From Verrucomicrobiota bacterium (GTDB lineage Bacteria; Verrucomicrobiota; Kiritimatiellia; Kiritimatiellales; Tichowtungiaceae): a DNA stretch of 11,088 nucleotides. The notes beneath the pieces were generated by a model. The model was not told the origin of the DNA. It did not search any database and saw nothing but the letters and a program-made list of their open reading frames with translations. Where the stretch lies: positions 1 to 11,088 of the forward strand of contig JADYZA010000044.1 in NCBI GenBank assembly GCA_020853375.1. The letters run 5' to 3'. Shown here piece by piece: positions 7,687 through 11,088 of the stretch. The translations under genes and the position numbers were made by a program. How positions within the stretch are numbered: position 1 is the stretch's first letter; every line of letters starts with the position of its first letter.

Positions 7687-7699
7687 CCAGCCTTTGGAA
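7685..7699. repeat. Iterated palindrome copy 4 (TTCCA-GCCTT-TGGAA)
   Basis: Second intergenic copy, 31 bases centre-to-centre from copy 3, with 5-bp arms and followed by CTTTTT. A further half-site TGGAAC (7712-7717) follows, so the trxA-permease gap holds a small cluster. The cluster ends just upstream of the permease -10 box, a position where a bound protein could affect the promoter (inference). Confidence 0.65.
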
Positions 7700-7700
7700 C

Positions 7701-7729
7701 TTTTTACCGGATGGAACGGCTGTTATAGA
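7701..7729 (+). promoter_or_regulatory. Candidate extended -10 promoter of the permease gene, near-leaderless
   Basis: TG (7721-7722), one base, then TATAGA (7724-7729) makes an extended -10. Only a poor -35 (TTTTTA, 7701-7706) is found at 17 bases. The predicted start near 7736 is 4-6 bases before the ATG at 7741, and no Shine-Dalgarno is present. Confidence 0.45.
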
Positions 7730-7740
7730 ATGGCGGCGTT

Positions 7741-8604
7741 ATGAAAGAACTTTTCCTCGATGCCTTGATCGACAGCGCGAAAACAATTCCTTTCCTGCTG
7801 ATTATTTATTTTCTGGTGGAATGGGTTGAACGGAAATTCAGCGGAACAATTGAATCCCGCCTGCGGAAATCCGCAAAAGCCGGGCCCGCCGTCGGGGCGT
7901 TGTTCGGCTGTGTCCCGCAGTGCGGATTTTCTGTCGTGGCCGGTTCGCTCTATTCGCGCCGTCTGATCACCACCGGAACTCTGCTGGCCGTGATTCTGTC
8001 CACGTCCGACGAGGCAATTCCGGTTCTGCTCTCACAGCCGGATCGCGCCGGAACCGTCGCCGCCCTTCTGCTGGTCAAGCTGATCATCGCTTTCGTCGCC
8101 GGAACGCTGATTGATCTGTTGACGCGCCAGCCCAGTCCGGAGGCGACCGCCGAAGAATCGGAAAGTCATCATAAAGGATGCTGCCACCACGATGTTTCCC
8201 AAAAACCAGGATATCGCCAGCTGCTGGTTCACCCGCTGGTTCACACAGCGAAAATTTTTGCTTTCATCTTCGCCGTGACGCTAAGCCTAAACGGTCTGAT
8301 GGCCTGGATCGGCGAGGAAAATCTTGGCCGCGTGCTTTTGCGCCACTCTCTGCTACAGCCGTTTCTCGCCGCGTTAATCGGGCTGATTCCAAACTGCGCC
8401 GCATCGGTGGCAATCACCGGACTGTTTTTGAAAGGCGGGCTCAGTTTTGGCTCAACGGTTTCCGGACTGTGCTGTAGCGGCGGGCTCGGCCTGCTGGTTC
8501 TACTGAGAGAAAACCGCAACCTCAAAGATACATTGAGAATTGTTCTGCTGCTGGTTGCCATCAGCACCACCGTCGGACTGGCAATCCAGTTGCTCTACGG
8601 CTGA
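7741..8604 (+). CDS. Polytopic permease, ArsP_2 / putative manganese transporter family
   Basis: 287 aa inner-membrane protein with about eight hydrophobic segments in two similar halves. Each half carries a helix-breaking Pro/Cys motif: F-G-C-V-P-Q-C-G-F (55-63) and G-L-I-P-N-C-A-A-S (214-222), each followed by small-residue-rich helices. S-T-S-D-E-A-I-P-V-L (87-96) sits in the first half. These match the 'putative, 10TM heavy-metal exporter' (ArsP_2) family, annotated as arsenic efflux or manganese transport; the substrate is not experimentally settled as far as I know. The loop between halves (about 130-158) is hydrophilic and metal-ligand-rich: H143, H144, C147, C148, H149, H150. A 10-base unit (GCTGGTTCAC at 8223 and 8235) is tandemly repeated and encodes L-V-H-P-L-V-H. 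No Mn riboswitch was seen upstream. Confidence 0.8.
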   Translation: MKELFLDALIDSAKTIPFLLIIYFLVEWVERKFSGTIESRLRKSAKAGPAVGALFGCVPQCGFSVVAGSLYSRRLITTGTLLAVILSTSDEAIPVLLSQPDRAGTVAALLLVKLIIAFVAGTLIDLLTRQPSPEATAEESESHHKGCCHHDVSQKPGYRQLLVHPLVHTAKIFAFIFAVTLSLNGLMAWIGEENLGRVLLRHSLLQPFLAALIGLIPNCAASVAITGLFLKGGLSFGSTVSGLCCSGGLGLLVLLRENRNLKDTLRIVLLLVAISTTVGLAIQLLYG

Positions 8605-8652
8605 TTCCATGAATAAAACCACTTCGGGCTGGCTTGCGAACTGAAAGCCGAC

Positions 8653-8658
8653 TAAAGT
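8653..8658 (+). promoter_or_regulatory. Weak candidate -10 box upstream of the isoprenoid-synthase-like gene
   Basis: TAAAGT matches 4/6 of the -10 consensus. No good -35 lies at 16-18 bases; TTGCGA at 8634-8639 is only 13 bases away. If real, the leader would be about 8 bases with at best a weak Shine-Dalgarno (TAGG, 8662-8665). The 68-base gap 8605-8672 holds no convincing terminator. Confidence 0.25.
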
Positions 8659-8672
8659 GATAGGCATTAAAT

Positions 8673-9689
8673 ATGAAAAACTGGATAGAACTTTGGCAGG
8701 CAGGACGCACCTTTAAGGCGGCGTTCGACGAACAGCGTTTGGCGATCAGGGGAATCTACGATTCCGCGGACAGCATTCTCCGCGTTCCGGAAAATACCCC
8801 GGCTGAATACAGGGTTTCCATGGACGCCGTTCCCGAATCGTTTTACACCCTGCGTAAAAACATTTTTTCGACCCTCTTTCAGTCCACTTATCACCTGATG
8901 GGTTGCGATCCGAAGAACCGCATTTTTTACGGAAAACTGATCCACCTTTTCCGCATCTGGGTCACCAGCGCCGACAATCTGCTCGATGCCGAAGATAAAG
9001 TGGTGATTCCGATCAACATGCCCGGATCGTCGCGTGTCATGCGGCAGGTGGTTTCGATCATGACCGCCGACCGTATTTTCCAGCGGCTGCTGGCCGAAGG
9101 TATCGCCTCCGGCGCGCTAACTTCCGAACAGGCGCGGGAACTTTCCGAACGCTCTCTACAGATTCTTCTGCCGAGCGCGGCGCAGGAAGCCAGCGAAGAA
9201 ATGGGCATTACCGAGCGGCCCGGCCCGGAACATGTTCTGTCTGTCATCCACCGCTACAAAACCGGCATCCTTTTCAACGTCGCCTTTCTCGCGCCCGAAA
9301 TCATCGAACCCAATCTCAATCCGGCTCGCGCCGAAGCGCTCAAAAACGCGCTGTTGCAATTTGGTATCGGCTGCCAGGTGCTAGACGACATTCGCGATAT
9401 GGCCCGCGACCACATCGAGCGCCGCCACAACTATCTGCTTTCCGACCTTTGGAAAAACCAGCCGGAATTTTTCCAAACCTTGGAAACACGTACGCTAGCA
9501 GTCTCCGACCGTCTCTATCTTGAAGTCCTTCCATTTTCCCTGCCCGCCGCGCGGCTCGGCTTTGGCATGATGCGCGACGGATTGACCGCCCTTGGCGAGC
9601 TGGGACTTGGCATCCGCCCGAAAATGGCCGAGCATCTTGCCAGCTCAATGTTCGCCGTGCTTGATCTGCAGGATTTGAACTATGCATAA
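8673..9689 (+). CDS. Atypical class I isoprenoid (polyprenyl) synthase-like protein
   Basis: 338 aa, all-helical, no signal peptide. The second Asp-rich motif of trans-prenyl diphosphate synthases is intact (D238-D239-I-R-D242, in a G-x-G-C-Q-V-L-D-D context). So is the K-T-G-x-L-F element (K196-T197) that contacts substrate in that family. The first motif is altered: A-D101-N-L-L-D105-A-E-D108, with Asn for the second Asp of DDxxD. I cannot find the N-terminal G-G-K-R-x-R-P motif that binds isopentenyl diphosphate; the region reads Y-G-K-L-I-H-L-F-R-I-W. It may use a different substrate, act as one subunit of a heteromer, or make a terpenoid rather than elongate a chain (inference). It overlaps the methyltransferase gene by 8 bases. 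Homology to the fold is fairly sure; activity is not. Confidence 0.78.
   Translation: MKNWIELWQAGRTFKAAFDEQRLAIRGIYDSADSILRVPENTPAEYRVSMDAVPESFYTLRKNIFSTLFQSTYHLMGCDPKNRIFYGKLIHLFRIWVTSADNLLDAEDKVVIPINMPGSSRVMRQVVSIMTADRIFQRLLAEGIASGALTSEQARELSERSLQILLPSAAQEASEEMGITERPGPEHVLSVIHRYKTGILFNVAFLAPEIIEPNLNPARAEALKNALLQFGIGCQVLDDIRDMARDHIERRHNYLLSDLWKNQPEFFQTLETRTLAVSDRLYLEVLPFSLPAARLGFGMMRDGLTALGELGLGIRPKMAEHLASSMFAVLDLQDLNYA
9448..9486. repeat. Compound inverted repeat containing iterated palindrome copy 5
   Basis: TTTGGAAAAA (9448-9457) pairs perfectly with TTTTTCCAAA (9468-9477) across a 10-base loop. The right arm also belongs to a second palindrome, TTCCAA-ACC-TTGGAA (9471-9485), so the two hairpins are mutually exclusive. 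The 9471 copy begins at codon position 1 and encodes F-Q-T-L-E. Confidence 0.6.
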
Positions 9690-10365
9690 GAAACAACACC
9701 TCCGCTCCGCCGTTGCGCGGCAGACCGAAGGCGTCACGCTCGACCACGCCGCGAAAGTGTATGACACGCTCGCGCCGCTGATGACACTCGGGCTGGAGCG
9801 CCGCTATCACCGTATCGTTATCCAAAGGCTCGCGTTGCGCGGCGACGAGCGGATTCTCGACATCGGTTGCGGCACCGGCACGCTCACGCGCGACCTTGCC
9901 GCCGCGCTGACTGACAAACAGACTTCGCTCTGCACCGGCCTCGATGCCGCGGAAAAAATGATTGAGATCGCCAAGCGCAAGGCCGCCGGAATTCCGAATA
10001 TCCATTTTGACGCCGCCATTGCCGAGCGTCTGCCCTACGAAGACAACTCGTTCGACGCCGCGGTTTCGACGTTCTTCTTTCATCACATTCACTTCGCGCT
10101 GAAAAAAAAGGTGCTGGCCGAAACCGCGCGGGTTCTTAAGCCGGGCGGGCGCTTTATTGTTGTCGATGTGGATACACCCTCCACCTGGTTCGGCACGCTC
10201 TGCGCGCGTTCCGGACACTGGCTGTTCCAGCAAAACGAAATCGCCGAAAACATCGACGGCAAACTCCGCGAGGCCTTTGACGCCGGGCCGTTCCATTGGA
10301 AAGCCGTTTCGCACCATTCGGGATACATCACCGTCTTTGAACTCACCAAATCCGCAACGCCATGA
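9682..10365 (+). CDS. Class I SAM-dependent methyltransferase, UbiE/MenG-like
   Basis: 227 aa, cytosolic. SAM-binding motif I is I-L-D-I-G-C-G-T-G (58-66). The acidic ribose-binding loop is G-L-D-A-A-E-K-M (87-93, D88). Then come E-R-L-P-Y-E-D-N-S-F-D-A-A (115-127) and the post-motif helix R-V-L-K-P-G-G-R-F (150-158). The N-terminal Y-D-T-L-A-P helix (27-32) is typical of the UbiE/MenG and type 11 group, which methylates quinones, lipids and small molecules. The ATG overlaps the end of the isoprenoid-synthase-like gene (ATGCATAA), with AGGA at 9670-9673 as Shine-Dalgarno. Prenyl-synthase and quinone-methyltransferase genes are adjacent in known menaquinone operons (hepS-menG-hepT in Bacillus), so methylation of a prenylated product is reasonable, but the substrate is inferred. 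Confidence 0.85.
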   Translation: MHKKQHLRSAVARQTEGVTLDHAAKVYDTLAPLMTLGLERRYHRIVIQRLALRGDERILDIGCGTGTLTRDLAAALTDKQTSLCTGLDAAEKMIEIAKRKAAGIPNIHFDAAIAERLPYEDNSFDAAVSTFFFHHIHFALKKKVLAETARVLKPGGRFIVVDVDTPSTWFGTLCARSGHWLFQQNEIAENIDGKLREAFDAGPFHWKAVSHHSGYITVFELTKSATP

Positions 10366-10967
10366 AACGTGTTGTCATTTCGATTCTCCTGCTTGCGGCG
10401 CTGTGCGCCAATGCCGCCGATCCGGTCGGGACGGCGACAGAAACATATTTCGCCGGACTGTTCGCCAAGCTCGAGTCGGTCGCCATGCAAAAACCGACGG
10501 CGGAAAATTTCCGCGATGTGATGAAGCCGGTAGCGGAATCGCTGGACGGGTTTTACGACGCGACGCTGATCGACACCAACTATGTCATCCGGCAGACCTA
10601 TCTGAAACGGAACGCTCTCGCCCGCGGATTCAGTCTGCGTAAAGTCGATCAGCTTTCCGTATTCTGGGCGCAGATGGACGAGACTCCGGCGCCGCAACTC
10701 AGCGAGCCGGGGCACGGCAGTCTTCTTCAGCCGCATCTGATCTCCATGCGCTATCCGGTGATTACGAACGGCAAACTGGAAAGCGTTGTTTCGCTGCTTG
10801 TGCGAACAGAGACCTTTCTCGAAGCCGCCGGTCTTGATAAATGCCGCGCTTATAAAATCATCTGCCGCGGACAACCGGCGGAGGAAAAAGGCATCCTTTC
10901 CAAACACTTCCGCGAAACGCGCCTGCAACTGCCTTCGACCGAGTGGGTGATTCAGTACGATCCGTAG
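10362..10967 (+). CDS. Secreted protein of unknown function, possible Cache-like fold
   Basis: 201 aa. Residues 1-19 form a clear Sec signal peptide: K2-R3, the hydrophobic run V-V-I-S-I-L-L-L-A-A-L, and a C-A-N-A-A cleavage region. No lipobox or later membrane segment is seen, so it is predicted to be periplasmic or exported. The mature part has F-Y-D-A-T-L-I-D-T-N (64-73), then R-Y-P-V-I-T-N-G-K-L-E-S-V-V-S-L-L-V (130-147). This outline recalls the distal part of a Cache/PAS-like sensor domain, where a paired-strand 'P-V-x-x-x-G-x-x-x-G-V-V' element is common. The resemblance is weak and I would not assign a ligand. The ATG overlaps the methyltransferase stop (ATGA), with no Shine-Dalgarno, implying translation coupled to the upstream gene. 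Confidence 0.75.
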   Translation: MKRVVISILLLAALCANAADPVGTATETYFAGLFAKLESVAMQKPTAENFRDVMKPVAESLDGFYDATLIDTNYVIRQTYLKRNALARGFSLRKVDQLSVFWAQMDETPAPQLSEPGHGSLLQPHLISMRYPVITNGKLESVVSLLVRTETFLEAAGLDKCRAYKIICRGQPAEEKGILSKHFRETRLQLPSTEWVIQYDP

Positions 10968-10974
10968 GCGGCCT

Positions 10975-10993
10975 CCTGCGGTTATTCCGCAGG
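10975..10993. terminator. GC-rich hairpin between converging genes
   Basis: A perfect 7-bp stem (CCTGCGG 10975-10981, CCGCAGG 10987-10993) with a 5-base loop TTATT. It starts 8 bases after the stop of the secreted-protein gene and contains, in its loop, the stop codon of the minus-strand gene. Neither strand has a T tract after it, so it could protect or pause transcripts from both sides but is not a classical terminator. Confidence 0.35.
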
Positions 10994-11088
10994 CGTCTTC
11001 GTCAAATCTTTGAACTTGGCTTCGCTGAGTAGAGATTCCTGCCATGCGGCGGCGAGGCGCTGGGCGCGGTTGCGAGATAGTCCTTCAA
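10982..11088 (-). CDS. 3' end of an unidentified minus-strand gene
   Basis: On the minus strand a frame runs in from the right edge and stops at TAA (complement of 10982-10984). It encodes at least 34 residues ending in L-L-S-E-A-K-F-K-D-L-T-K-T-P-A-E. The fragment is helical and rich in Arg, Ala and Gln (S-R-N-R-A-Q-R-L-A-A-A-W-Q-E), with composition like the coding regions around it. The + strand offers no convincing alternative. The fragment is too short to assign a family. It converges on the cassette ending at 10967, 14 bases away. Confidence 0.5.
   Translation of the reverse strand, partial: EGLSRNRAQRLAAAWQESLLSEAKFKDLTKTPAE

Noticed and set aside
8223..8244. Tandem 10-base repeat in the permease gene
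   Set aside because: Two copies only, encoding a plausible L-V-H-P-L-V-H segment; too short to call a repeat element.
10291..10301. TTCCATTGGAA, a palindrome with the same half-sites
   Set aside because: The half-sites are separated by one base instead of five, so it is not the same spaced motif; it may be chance or a degenerate relative.
9340..10317. 325-codon open frame antisense to the isoprenoid-synthase-like and methyltransferase genes
   Set aside because: The + strand has clear DDxxD and SAM-binding motifs here; the antisense product shows none.

Overview
The window is chromosomal DNA, moderately GC-rich and densely packed. It reads almost entirely on the + strand, with one minus-strand gene entering at the right edge. 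It looks like a Gram-negative-type bacterium of the PVC superphylum, possibly Kiritimatiellota. That placement is inference: it rests on a hypothetical protein at 3932-4894 resembling a family I associate with planctomycetes and relatives, on overall protein character, and on a recurring TTCCA-N5-TGGAA palindrome. No rRNA, tRNA, CRISPR array, insertion sequence or prophage gene was seen.

Layout. 2-277 is the 3' end of a SAM-dependent methyltransferase gene. 318-6069 is a tight, probably co-transcribed run: ftsK (DNA translocase), a RodZ-like helix-turn-helix membrane protein, pgsA (phosphatidylglycerophosphate synthase), a conserved protein of unknown function, and a BioF2/CelD-like GNAT acyltransferase. 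The ftsK / HTH-membrane / pgsA order is the envelope and division neighbourhood known from other phyla. 6140-7240 is ychF. 7307-7621 is a thioredoxin with a good promoter, a Shine-Dalgarno and an intrinsic terminator. 7741-8604 is a polytopic permease of the ArsP_2 / putative manganese transporter type. 8673-10967 is a three-gene overlapping cassette: an atypical class I isoprenoid-synthase-like protein, a UbiE-like methyltransferase, and a small secreted protein with a possible Cache-like fold. A minus-strand gene ends at 10982, converging on the cassette.

How the genes work together. The left run couples chromosome segregation at the septum (FtsK) with cell shape (RodZ-like) and phospholipid synthesis (PgsA). 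Thioredoxin and the permease are separate transcription units that could both act in redox or metal stress, but nothing links them beyond adjacency. The right cassette is the least understood part. Its 8-nt and 4-nt overlaps argue for coordinated production of a lipid-modifying pair plus an exported partner.

Two cross-cutting signals deserve attention. First, a 15-bp palindrome (TTCCA-N5-TGGAA) occurs five times between 4709 and 9485, against about 0.01 expected by chance. Three copies lie inside genes, all in the same reading frame (F-Q-x-L/V-E). One intergenic copy forms the inner stem of the trxA terminator and the other lies just downstream. Second, several genes have a -10 box so close to the ATG that their mRNAs would be leaderless or nearly so.
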